Shown piece after piece: positions 23,233 through 34,850 of a DNA stretch of 64,000 nt. Origin of the DNA: Capitulum mitella (Eukaryota; Arthropoda; Thecostraca; Pollicipedomorpha; Pollicipedidae); NCBI GenBank assembly GCA_030062745.1, contig CP099849.1, positions 9,821,767 through 9,885,766 of the forward strand, in the 5' to 3' direction. The notes beneath the pieces are model-generated. The model did not search any database. It was not told the DNA's origin and saw nothing but the letters and a program-made list of their open reading frames with translations. The number at the start of each line of letters is the position of its first letter. Within the stretch, counting starts at the first letter, position 1. The position numbers and the translations under genes are program-made.

Positions 23233-26131
23233 GATAGGCAGATAAATACATCGCTTTAGACTTCATTCTTTACTTACTGCATATCTCTTATCTCTGTACT
23301 GCGTCTGTTCTTTTCGTTATTTTTACTCATTTCCCTTTAAAACCGGCAGAAAATATTGTGGGAGGCCCAAACCAGCACTGGATGGGGTCAAATCAACATT
23401 GGGTGGGGCAGGGCCTTCTCAAAAGAATGCAGGTTGACACACCTGGTCAATATGGAGGTCGCAAAGTCATCTTAAGTCAAATCGCATGTCGACGTTTTTG
23501 GCAGAAAACTGTAATATGTAAGTCGTTAAATTGTCTCCAAAGAAGTAAGATGTTAAAAATAAACCTGATTTACCTATTTTTGCAGTGAAAAAACATTGAA
23601 GTAATATTTGGCCATTTTGCGGAAAACTGAAAATGGAGGAAAAATGTCGTGGTTTCAAAGGGCAAGAGCTGACTTTTCCCATTGGAAGAGGCTGTGTTTG
23701 AACCAGATCATGCCGCGAATGTTTTTAGAATGCATGGTTGTCCGCAACAGTCATATTAAAATCAAACAAAGCCAACTTAGGTCAGACTTTTGACGCATAT
23801 AATTGGGAGTTTCTCGTGATTTTGATATAATCTGCCGCGTTATCAGTGATCAGACACGATACAATATGACATCCTACATCAGCTCATGCAATATGTCTTG
23901 CACATCACGAAACCCATGACCCAAATCATTCTCTTCACGTACGTCACGTAGACACGTGGCGGCGTAGGCGGCTGCACTATGTAATACTCCAATATTTGGC
24001 GGGAAATTAATGTAGAGACCGCCAGCGTTTTTATTTTGGCGACCAAGAATATGTGAACTGGGGCAGCAGACACTGACAGAAAGTAGGCATGGGCGTGCGT
24101 CTTACCATTTGTGGCCATGGAAAGTGTGCACGCATTGGAAACAAACAGCATTTTTCAAAATGTCAGATGAGGTCAGCCTGGGCTAAGTGGGGTTAGGTCA
24201 GTCTTTGAAGGTAAGTTCTTACCATATATCGGTGCTTCTAAAGTATACGTGGCTACTGATAAACATTCAAAGGCTGTACACTGATGAATTACATTCGGTC
24301 TCGGGTCCGAAAATCGGTATAAAACGTGACCTGACTCCCGGCCACAGATCAAAAGGTACACTTATATGTGCGAAAAGTGAGAGGCACCAGAGTGTATTCA
24401 AAGTTCAAAACTACCAACACCCCAAATGACAGCCTAAAACGGCCGAAGGTTTAGCTCACCTAAGGTCATTCACCTTGAAGCATTGTTTCATCTGTTGCGT
24501 TTTGTCAGCATAGCAAGTTTCAAGCTAATAAGTACATTTTACAAAAAGTTATGACGTTTTTCTTTTTGGAACATTGTCTGACTTCACCTGCCCTGGACCA
24601 ATGTACTGAGGCGGCCTTAAGTTGAAAAGTTTACAAAATATGTAGAAAAGGAAGTATGAAAAGGTACCCCAAATTTCATGTATCTGCGCCTCTGTTTTCT
24701 GGCTATCCTCGGAAAGCCGGAGGAAGGAGGAGTTATCACGACCCCTCCCCTCGACCGACGAGGGCTAACAGAACTCCGTACAACTGATGCTAAATGCTCG
24801 ACAGGACAGAAATAAAAAAGGCTGGTAGTGGCGTACGAGAAAACGCCACTGGCATGCACACATGTATGTATTTCAAGTTAGCATCAGGTTTATGAAAAAA
24901 AACGTACACTGAGGCGTTTATCGTAACCTATATGCAGTAGGTAATCACCAAGTCTAAAACGTCACATCAACGCGTCACAGGATACAAAAACGCAAAAATT
25001 CGTGACTTGTATCCCACCACTGGGTGGTTGTATGCGAACAACGCCGTCAAAAACAAAGGTTGTTATGGGGAAGCACACGGCATTGTTACAACGCCTGTTT
25101 TGCCCACGAAGTAAAATCTAAATATGTCAAATGTGTGTTGCGGGTGCGTTACAAAATGCAGACCCTGGTATGAGATTAAAAAACACGGACCGTTACCATC
25201 CCAGGCATGGCGTGAGATTTCACTGCATCTCGGGCACGCAGCCAAAAGCGAATTTACGATTTGCGATGCGAGAAGTACAGACACACACATCAAAATACGC
25301 GCCATCTACGCTCTATGCTCCATGCTCGACATTTCTACGCAATGTCACTCGCAACTCTCAACCGCAAAACAGTCAGTCGAGTTTGCTAACAATCACATTT
25401 TCAAGACGATATTGAAAGCAGGACGGATGTGGTTGCTCTTCAGTCAGCACATCAGAGAGAAACTTGAATGAAGCCGGTTGGCGGGACGGAATACATGACT
25501 TAACACAGTGACATGCTTACCATGAAAGGCCCAGTTTTTTTGCGTTATGGACGGCGTGCATTAATCATCGACAAGTAACATAAATCCTCAAAAGTTGCCA
25601 TTCTTTTATAACATGAAAATGGATATCGGGACTTAAGAAGCGGCACTGAAAACGTCTAATCAACGTGAAGGGTTATGTTTTTGTTATACAAGATCAGCGT
25701 GCTTGTACCATTGCAATTTTGCGAGACGATCTGGAGGTCAACTCAACGGAATGTACATAACACCAATTCCAATGCTCTCGAGAAATCCTTGAAGTATTAC
25801 CTGTTGCCTTACTGTTTGCCGAAACAAAAGGACATAAATCAGGTATCAGATCATGACAATACAGGCTTATGCAAAATAGCGTATTATTCTATGCTACTAC
25901 ACAATACAGAGTAACGTTTTTAAACTCCGTGCTCTAGCAAGCAGCCACATCCACACACACCCAGCTTACAGTTCCGTCCATTTGTGTCGCATGACATTCG
26001 CACCCATACGTCCACACTTGCGCGTGATGTCGCAGATCCCAGATCTCACATTCTGACACGGTTCCAACTACGTCTATCACGTTGGTCGCGAACAGTCTGA
26101 CCAATCCAAGGCTCCTGGATTCTCAGCATTT

Positions 26132-26391
26132 CCCGTTACAGCGAGGCGTGCTCGGAGAAGCCTGTGCTCCCCGGCCGGTCGGGGGCTCCGCGGCCCTCAG
26201 TGTTCCCTCGTTACAGCGAGGTGTGCTCGGAGACACCCGGTGCTCCCCTGGCTGGCTGGGAGCTCCGCGGCTCCCAGTGTCCTCCCGTTACCGCGAGGCG
26301 TGCTCGGAGAAGCCTGTGCTCCCCGGCCGGTGGGCGGCTCCGCGGCCCTCAGTGTTCGCCCATGTAGAGCGAGGCGTGCTCGGACTCTGTG
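26132..26391 (-). repeat. 77-bp tandem repeat built from the stop codon region of the small membrane-protein gene
   Basis: Units start at about 26132, 26209 and 26286, and a fourth partial unit at 26361 is the end of the coding exon itself. On the minus strand each unit repeats the TCCGAGCACGCCTCGCT segment that encodes SEHASL, then the GGGAACACTGA-like stop region, then 3'UTR sequence. Confidence 0.85.
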
Positions 26392-27195
26392 AGCCGGCGC
26401 GTGCTGCCCGAGTGCAGCGGGTACTGGGAGCGGTAGTTGCCGGGCGGCAGCGGCTGGTCCCACAGCGTGCTCCAAACCATCTTCACCGGGTTCGGCTGCT
26501 TGGTCGACATGGACGGCGGCACGGTCGGGGCGCGCTCCACTCTGCCGACACAGCCAGGGTCCCAGTCTGCTGACACGGCTCAGGTAATGCCGAGCCTGCA
26601 TCCTCGCAGGTAACCTACGCGATTTCCGCGCCATTACGGGGCGAATGCTCGAAATGTGCAACATACGCGTCCAAACGGACACGAATGGACGCGTATGATG
26701 AATAAGCACATGAATAAGCACAAGATGTCGCATAAATTGGGCCTTGCGCCCCGCCAGCCTCCGTACACCGACAAAACGAATCACCAATAATCAACCGGTT
26801 AGGTCTGAGTCCCTATTAATGAGGCTAAACAATGGCAACGTCAACCAAACACTGTAACGGCTGTTACACATCGCAGCACTTGGGAGCTCCAAAGATTCGA
26901 GGTGCAGAAGTTTATGAAATCATTCTGGTGCGTAACTACCACAGTAGACACGGACACCAATCACGAAGAAATCCGCCCATTGCCGGTGCTGGAACAAACC
27001 CTGGATGGCACAGAATTCTGGATACCTGAAGAGACGCGCGAAGCACTTGATGAGGATCATGATGAGGATGATGAAGACAACCAGCAGCACGATGGCGACG
27101 CCCAGGAAGATGAAGTCTCTGCCGTACGTTGACCTGATGTTCCTGTCCCACGGCTGGTCCGGAAGCCCTGGATCATAATTGAAGCTGGAAGACAT
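26349..27195 (-). CDS. 120-residue single-pass membrane protein, two exons
   Basis: Exon 1 runs 27195-27026 and exon 2 26541-26349. They join in phase (donor TTCAG|GTATCC, acceptor TCGGCAG|AGTGG) to give 363 nt including TGA. The protein has a 27-residue polar N-terminus rich in D, P and N (starting MSSSFNYDPGLPDQPWD). One strongly hydrophobic helix of Val/Ile/Leu follows at residues 28-49, then a basic KCFARLFR. The C-terminal tail of about 60 residues is polar and Tyr/Ser-containing, ending ASLYMGEH. No signal peptide is apparent. An in-frame ATG 12 codons upstream (27231) could extend it. I do not recognise the family. The 3' end of the coding exon is amplified into a 77-bp repeat. Confidence 0.7.
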
Positions 27196-30127
27196 CTTGT
27201 CGATTGTCTGTGGGAAACCGTCGTACGTCAATGAAACGCTTAAAAGGAATGTGTCACTGCCAGAGAAAAACTTTCATATCACATTCGAAACGTCGATGAT
27301 GGTACTTTGCGATGCTGATACAAAAGTTGAAAAATCTTTGGCAGCAATGACCTGCAGCCTGCTTCACTACACTTTGCGGTCAAAACAGACACACCCATGA
27401 TTCTTCAGTCCGTATTCTAGGGAAAATCGTGCCAAGGAAACCCTTGTGCTGGGGTACGATGCGTGGAATGCAGAACATTATTTCTCGCCCCGAAGAGCGT
27501 GGTACAAACAAATGCCACGGCAATGGTACGAATTCTAACGAAAAAGGCCTAAAAAATGTTAACGCCATATGACAGTATTACCATTAACGGGAAAATTGCC
27601 AAGCTGAGCACATGACGTATGTCGAAACGGTAGGCACGATAGCAATCTTGATTTTGAACTGGGCTGGACGATACGCGCGCACAGCTTACCAGTGAATGTA
27701 AAAAACTCTATCACAGCGGCCGCAGTCACATCGCGCACGTCGCATACACCTTGCAGTGAGTGACGCCACCGGCCCCTCCCCAACGCTGGCCGCTGCGTGC
27801 TCGGCTCAAACTTGCACCCCGCCGTCACGCCCTCACCTGTACGGACGCCGCGTCGCACCTGTATGCCGTCCCGGCTCAAACTCGCAGCCCGCCCCGCTCC
27901 TTTCCAGTGGTGGTACCTTTCCAGCGTCGCCAACAGGTGGCAGCAGCGACGGCCAAAGAATACGCGCGCCTCGCGCCGTCCGGCGCGAAATGTTTCTGCT
28001 TGTCAAGGCCGTGGTTTTTCGTGACGACCTTATACAACACCTGCTGCTGTTCTTATTGCACTCCAGTACCTTTTATCGGTGGCACTGTTAGTCTGCGCCT
28101 CGCCTTTTCCCTCTCAAACACACATGGCGTTGGCAGGCGGCAGGCTCGCGTCACGCTTGCCCTTGTCCGATCACACAAAGGTCGCGGTCACCACCCCTCA
28201 CTCCACGTGCGCCACCTGTGACTTCACGGCGGACAGGTGCCCCGCCATCACACGCGGTCAGCTGCGGGCTGGTGAACTGAGACGGATCCGGGAACTAGAG
28301 GCGGCTGTCGCAGGACCACGGGAACTCCTCTTCAGTTGGGGGAACGAGAGAATTTCTGGCCAATTTTTCCCAGTCAGCGCCCATGGGGTCAATGTCCAAT
28401 TTCAAAAAAGTTGGGGGCTGAAGCCCCCCTGGTCCCATGGCTCCCGCGCCTACGGCTATTAGTGACAGGGCTGTGGTGTAAGGAGTTCAGGACCAGGAGT
28501 CAGGAGTCGTAGTGGCTCACTGAGTCGGGGACCAGGGGTCAGACGTGGACAGGCTCGGGAGCCAGCGGACTGGGGAGGGGAGCAGCTGTCGGCGTGAGGG
28601 CTGTCCACCAGGAGTTCGTGAGGCGGAAGCCAGGAATCGTTTTCTGCAGCAGTGTTAGCGGATAGCAGGGACAGGCAGGAAAATTAACTAACGCGAGGTA
28701 AGATCACTGGGGTTGCAAGCTTTCAACGAAGTGCCGAGCGTAAGAGCACACCAAGGAGTGACGTGCGTCACGTACAATAGTTACAGGGAAGCACAAGTAA
28801 CATAAACACGCTGCTTTTTCCGAGGAGTATTATCCCGAAGTGTCTGCGGTTTGTGGAAGACGAAGCATGGACGCTCAGCGTGAGTTCACGCCCACAGCGG
28901 GGCTTCCAAACGACGGCAATGACGGTGCAAGTCGGTATGACCGTTATCATTGGTTCGTCGAATGGACGTGCGCAGGAACGTCCACTGTGATGATCCACCC
29001 TGTCGTTTGAGCATGCAATGACCCACAGCGGTAGGTATGCACAGACAGAAAGGTATACGATCATACACAAAAGAAAACGATTTAATCGAGGACACATTTT
29101 TTACACGAAATCCGATATCCTTAGCATACTCATTAAACTACTTTTCACGTCTCGTTATCCCAATGTTTTCAAACTTACTGTGCGATCATGTAGCATGACC
29201 CACTATCCACGCATTTGTTATAGTCACCGTCCATTTGTTTGATAAACAAGACGGTTTAGTGATGCCTCGACAGCCAGTCCGCTTCGAGTACTGCGCCAAT
29301 TTGCAAGTTCAGTGTTCTGACCCAGATTGCTGGTCTGGCATGTTAGGTCAGCCCTCATAAGTCCTGAATGTTACAGTCCGATGTGCTGGACGGTCTGCGC
29401 GAGCCGGTGTAAGCCGGCCATGTTGTTTCAGTGTTCCTGATCACTGAGTTCGCCCGCTGTTGTTACCCAGCTTGTTATCTGCTGAACACGCCCGAAACTG
29501 TTCGTCAGTCCGGGCTGTTTACAGGAATATCAGCCCGGCATTTCAGCATATATATTAGCACGATGCGCTGCCCCATTACTCTGCATTTCTGTGTTGCCCA
29601 GCACGCTTGTACATTAGCTCTGTTCAGCACAACCAATAGGCTGAGTGCGTAAGTTCGATGTCTTAGCCGTGTATGATGGTTTGGTCAGGTGTGTATGTAT
29701 TTTTTATTTTGCGTATTTATTTATCACAGGATTTGTGGCGATATATTTTGTTTAGGCCGGTGCATTAATCTGGTACGCTTTTCCGTGGCGATCGCTCCAT
29801 CAATGTTGTAGTCCAGCATACCAGCGCAGTCTGTCAGGCTGGTGTGGCAGCCCAGTGTGACAGCCCAGAGTCTTTCTTCGGTGTACAAGTGCGATAGATT
29901 GTTACAATGTATACAATGATTGGTGTGTTGTGGCGGTACGTTGGAATGGTGTGTTGTGCCCTTGGCTGGCGATCCTGAGAGGTGGGGGGTCTGGGCCCCC
30001 CATTATTTAGGGGCTTTAACATTATGCTTACGGCAATGACTTGAACGAAACGGTCCGAAATCTTATGTGGAACCCCAATCCCAATAATTTTCGCAAATCT
30101 CTAGCCATGGTTGCGCCGATGTGTAGG

Positions 30128-30510
30128 GTAAGTGTGTTGTGCCAGTGTTTTGGACCGTTATGTTGGGTCGGTGTGTTGGGTCGGTGCCGGTGTGTTGAGC
30201 AGGTGTGTTAGGCCGTTGTGTTGGTCCGATGTGTTGGACTGGTGTGTTGTGCTGGTGTGTTGGGCTGGTGTGTTGGAGCTTTGTATTGGGTCGGTGTGTT
30301 GGGCCGGTGTGTTGCGCCGCTGTGTTGAGCAGGTGTGTTAGGCCGTTGCGTTGGACCAATGTGTTGGGCTGGTGTGCTGTGCCGTTGTGTTGGGCTGATG
30401 TGTTGCGCCGCTTTGTTGAGCAGGTGTGTTAGGCCGTTGTGTTGGGCCAATGTGTTGGGCTGGTGTGCTGTGCCGGTGTGTTGGGCTGGTGTGTTGCGCC
30501 GATGCGTGGA
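30128..30510. repeat. short-period GTGTTGGGC minisatellite
   Basis: Units of about 10-11 bp (GTGTGTTGGGCYGGT) are arranged in longer blocks of about 100 bp that end GAGCAGGTGTGTTAGGCCG. The Cys/Trp-rich open frames across it are repeat artefacts. Confidence 0.9.
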
Positions 30511-30900
30511 CCGGTCTCTGCTAGGCCTGTATGACGGCCCGGTGAGTTGGGGGGGGAAGCCACGGGAGGCCGGCCAATCACCAGGCCGTCGCCCCCTACC
30601 CTGTTGTGACGTCACCAGAGGGCTGCGCCGGCTGGCTCGCTTCAGCTGTCGGCCGGCAGGCCCTCCAGAGGCCGGTCCGCGGGCCGCTGACCGGCGGCCG
30701 GCCGGCGTGCGACCTTCGTACCGGCCGCGGCGGCCGCTCCACCGGCGGACGGCCAGTCACCAGCAGATCCAGCAGGGGGTCACTGTCTCTGATCATCTCC
30801 CAACTTTGGGCATTTGTCGGTCATGTTAAAGCGTTTGATCGACTAGGCCTTTTCTAAAAATTATGAATGTTTTTCACGTTGGGGCGGAGCCCGAAAGCGG

Positions 30901-30958
<58 letters not shown>
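30901..30958. repeat. AT dinucleotide microsatellite
   Basis: Uninterrupted TA repeat of about 28 units. Confidence 0.95.
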
Positions 30959-30960
<2 letters not shown>

Positions 30961-31719
30961 ATGTATAAACGAATCAGCGTCGAATTAAACCGCAATTGAT
31001 CTGAAATATCATCGCTAGTCACGAATAAAGTTAGTCTGGGCGCGGAAGACGCAGAAACAGCACGACCATTTAAGTCAGTTGCACAGTTAGCTCGGAATTA
31101 TTATAACCGCCAACAAAAACACGCCAACTAAACACGACAAAATCTTGGAAAAAAACAAAACGTCGGAAGGAAACGCGATGGTAGTTTTGGTCTTTTTAAG
31201 GCTCTCGATGTAGCCTCTCAACTATAAACCTTGACAAGAGTGGAAGCCTTGGATGATTATTGGTGTTGCCAGCGTCACTTTGAGGTCCATCCTTCATACA
31301 ACACCACTGGCCCAAAGGTAAATCCAAACCATTTGCCAACGGGGTGAGGGACAAATCTCCATCTATGTACCCTAATCTACCCCCCCCCCCACGATGCTGA
31401 TTTCTCACCCGACTTCAGCCAATTTTTTTCACAATTTTCGAAAATTAACTTGCCTTTTTTAATATCAGGACATAAAAAACACGGGCCTAAGGCTAAATTT
31501 CGGAATTATTAGTGATACACTGGCAACACGAATGGTACAGGAGATTCCACCAATGACCCTTGATCATCTTTGATCACCCTTGATCTCATTTGGTGAATGT
31601 CAGGTACAAAACAGTCAGAAAACTGCTGACTGTAACGTAACATGGGCTATATCAGGATCCAGATTTCCCCAGATCCAGGGACGCTTTTTTAAAGGGGAGG
31701 GGATGGAGCGGAGCTCAGT

Positions 31720-31825
31720 GCAAACTGAAATCGTACGAAAAACGCCTGCTGGAAAGACGGTGTGCAATAGTTTTCACAAAAACGCGGGCCTAAGAGGGGA
31801 GGGCAGGCCCCCAACCCCTCCTTTG
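31720..31825 (-). mobile_element. partial reverse copy of a MITE-like repeat
   Basis: The reverse complement matches the inner part of the elements at 33597 and 44425: TTAGGCCCGC, ATTGCACACCGTCTTTCC and a CGTACG/CGTATG end. Terminal repeats are not clear here. Confidence 0.6.
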
Positions 31826-32429
31826 GCTGCGACGATGTTGTGCTCTCCCGAGCCTGCGGGCACCGCCCGTATCCAGCGGACAGCCGCTCTGTCACGCAGA
31901 CATACCATCGTACGGAGTAGGTAGAACTGCGCGAGCAATGTGCCGCTTTTGAAAATCGCATTTTTAAGCGGTTTCTTTTTCAATGTCTGTCTGTCTGTCT
32001 GTCACTGTCTGTCACGTTTAAAAGGGCACGTCGCAAAGCGCGAAACATCACAGATCATCACGCCGCCTTTTTCTGCTCGCGATACACCGAAAATTGTCGT
32101 TATGCCAGTTTTAAAAGAGCACTTATGAACATCACAAAACACTTGGGCGACTAGGCCAAATGTTCTTCTGCACACCGACGCAGTTGTTAAGTAATTTTGA
32201 TAGACTATTGTGGCCGCGTTCACACTTCTGTGAGGAAATTGATGTTCGGTGTGCACTGAAAAAACATCTCACTTGAGCTCAGTGCTTTATAAACCAGTCA
32301 TGGGTTCACGAACCTTTTTAACGAGGACCTCGTGAATTTAAACACATTCGCATTTTAAAAATTCATGAGCTAAAGTAATCCCACTTCAGTATTCAGCCAG
32401 TGCGAGCCTGCGGTTTCTAATCTGAACTG

Positions 32430-32763
32430 AACCGGCTTCTATCGCCGCGGTGACTACACAGCTTAAACCCGGACCGAACCGCCCGCGTAACTCCGACCTC
32501 CGAAGGCCGATCTGCTGTCCTCGTCCCCGTCCCGGCGCAGCTGCTGGCTCCAATAGCCGGCCGGAAGCCCTGCGGACGTTTCCCGGTACACCGACGGATC
32601 TTGCCGCAGCCGTACCGCCGCCGGTCGACTGGAAAGGCCGCCAGAGAGCACGCGTCACCGACAGGCCGGCCGGAGTGGCGGCCGGCGGCGGCCACGCCGC
32701 TCCAGTCGTCCGCAGTGCCTGCCGGCGCGCGCTGCCGCCCGCCCGGCCACCGCCGCCTCCAGC
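32430..32763 (+). promoter_or_regulatory. CpG-rich 5' region of the Eiger gene
   Basis: A sharp rise in GC and CpG begins near 32430 and continues through the first coding exon. It is the natural place for promoter and 5'UTR. I see no TATA box, so a dispersed CpG-type start is likely. Confidence 0.45.
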
Positions 32764-34771
32764 ATGGCCACAGCGGGGCCCGGGAAGACGGCCGCAGACC
32801 GGGCCGGGACGGCGTCATCCACGACGAGCCGCGTCAGCTGCGCCGTGACCGTGGCCTGCGTGATCTCCTGCGCGTGCCTCGGCTTGCTGGAGGTGTATCA
32901 TGCCAAGCAGATCACGGAAATGCGGAGTCAGGTTCGCACCCTGCAGAATCGGCTGGAGGGGCTGGAAGGGTTGCTGTCGTTTGAACAGGTACGTCATTCC
33001 ACGAGTGTTTTTGGTGCTGGTCCATGCATAAAAAATATGGCATATCTACCACTTCAAACTTATTCTTAAGTGCTTTGTACGTCTCCCTTGGTGCTTCTTT
33101 TTTCCACAGTCTATCCCACTCTCATGTTTTCTTCGTTGCATCAGCGAGGCTCGTATGATAGCGTACATACTGGACCATCCTCCCTTGCAATGCTTTAAAC
33201 TTTTACGCATACTTATGCATCATTTCATGTGCAAACTTTCATTGGGTGCTAAGCACGTTATCCATATACATTTTTGATACATGCAGTTATCAGCACCTGT
33301 TTTAAGCTACGGCCTTCAGTCTTCTGAATCCATAGCTGCATGACAGGCAGCTGTAGCAAAGACATCAAGTCCTCTTGCGTTGAGAGAATAGTGAGATAAC
33401 TTTGTCAGCCCCTCCATACGGGTAAGATGAGCGTACTAGACTACATGAGCGATGTTAATTCAGGTAGTGTCCGCTTGAACTGGGCTTAATTCTCAGCATT
33501 TGTCCTGGTACCACCGTTGGTGCCGTGACGCAACTATGGACGGAAACACTCATCCCCACAAAAAAATGCTGCATGCTTCAGATCACTACGGTAAGCCGGC
33601 GCAGCCAGAGGGGATGAGGGTGGGGGCCATGGTCCTCCTCCTCCCGTCTTTCAGACCCGCACTTTTCAGAGAAACCCATTGCACATCGTCTTTCCGGCGG
33701 ACGGTTTTCGTATGATTCCAGCTCTCAATGAGCTCCACCCCCTCCCCCTTAAGAAAATCCGGGCTGCGCCCCGGTTACGGTACACTACTCAGCGACAAAT
33801 GAAGGACATACAGAACACATAAGGTTGCAAAGAGCAGGCTATTTCAATAACGCACTGCGTTGTGTTGGGCGCCGTATAACATCGCGCCAGTGTACTGACG
33901 CGATGTTTCTCCATGAGATGGTGCCTTTAACATGACAAGAATGGAAAAAGCCATAATATTTATAAGAACCTGTCAGGACGCTGAACAGGACAGTGGATGT
34001 TACTTCCTTCATTATGGTTGTCACGCAGTTTGGCAAGTGTTATGTGCTTGCGGTCGAGGAATTTGTTCGTGATTTATTGCTGTTCCAGTTTGCGTTACCC
34101 AAATCATGGCATGACTTTATTCGGTCACTGAAGGATGAGCTTGTTCTGGGTGATCTAGTTATTGACAATGAGAGCGCTTAAATCCACTTCATGTAACACG
34201 ATGGGATCAAGCGTTTGGTGTGTGTTTGGTGCATGATCTTTCTCAAGAATACATTTGTTTGGGAACACACCAGAAATGTTCCCAGTCTCTTAGATCGGAA
34301 ACCAGTGTTCTGAAACTTAAAACGTGGTGACGCCAGCTGCCAAGCATTATAAAGCTAGATGCATGTGTGATAACTGCCGACATATACATTCAAGGAGTGG
34401 GACCTGCGGGCTCGGGCACTTCCCGTTGGGCGTCGTGAGTTAAAACAAACTCACATTTCTTGGCTTAGCTTATCAAATGAATATAATCGCGAAACTGAGA
34501 GAGACATATTAACTTTTTATCACTAGATGCTGTTAATTAACCAACTGCAACAGTTGGTTAATTAACAGCTAGGGGAGCGTGGGACATCGACTAGAGGAGC
34601 GTGGGACACGATGGACAAACAACAATCTGGGCTATATCAATCGCATCTTAGAACGACTTAAAGCCTTTCTTGGGTTATCTATATAGAGCAGCCATTTTCA
34701 TTTCTTTGTGCCCGTAGAGGACCCTGTAATCCTTAATGGCACTAGGGCAGAATATGGCTTTTTCATCAGTT

Positions 34772-34850
<79 letters not shown>

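Larger units (their letters stand above)
22009..26131. other. AT-richer intergenic sequence
   Basis: This presumably holds the promoter of the secreted-protein gene at its left end. I see no multi-exon gene. It contains a small signal-peptide-like minus-strand frame (22704-22961) and a simple repeat at 23168. Confidence 0.4.
27232..32429. other. intergenic region with repeats, no recognised gene
   Basis: It contains GC-rich patches (27700-28000, 28240-28640, 30540-30780), a 10-bp-period minisatellite at 30128, an AT microsatellite at 30902 and an inverted copy of a MITE-like repeat near 31720. Open frames are short and lack splice context. Confidence 0.45.

Noticed and set aside
25063..25305. 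80-codon minus-strand frame starting like a signal peptide (MARILMCVSVLLASQ)
   Set aside because: No splice context or recognisable domain; plausible by chance in this length of sequence.
30132..30829. Cys/Trp-rich open frames resembling a disulfide-rich protein
   Set aside because: They follow from the GTGTTGGGC simple-sequence array and have no signal peptide or spacing pattern.
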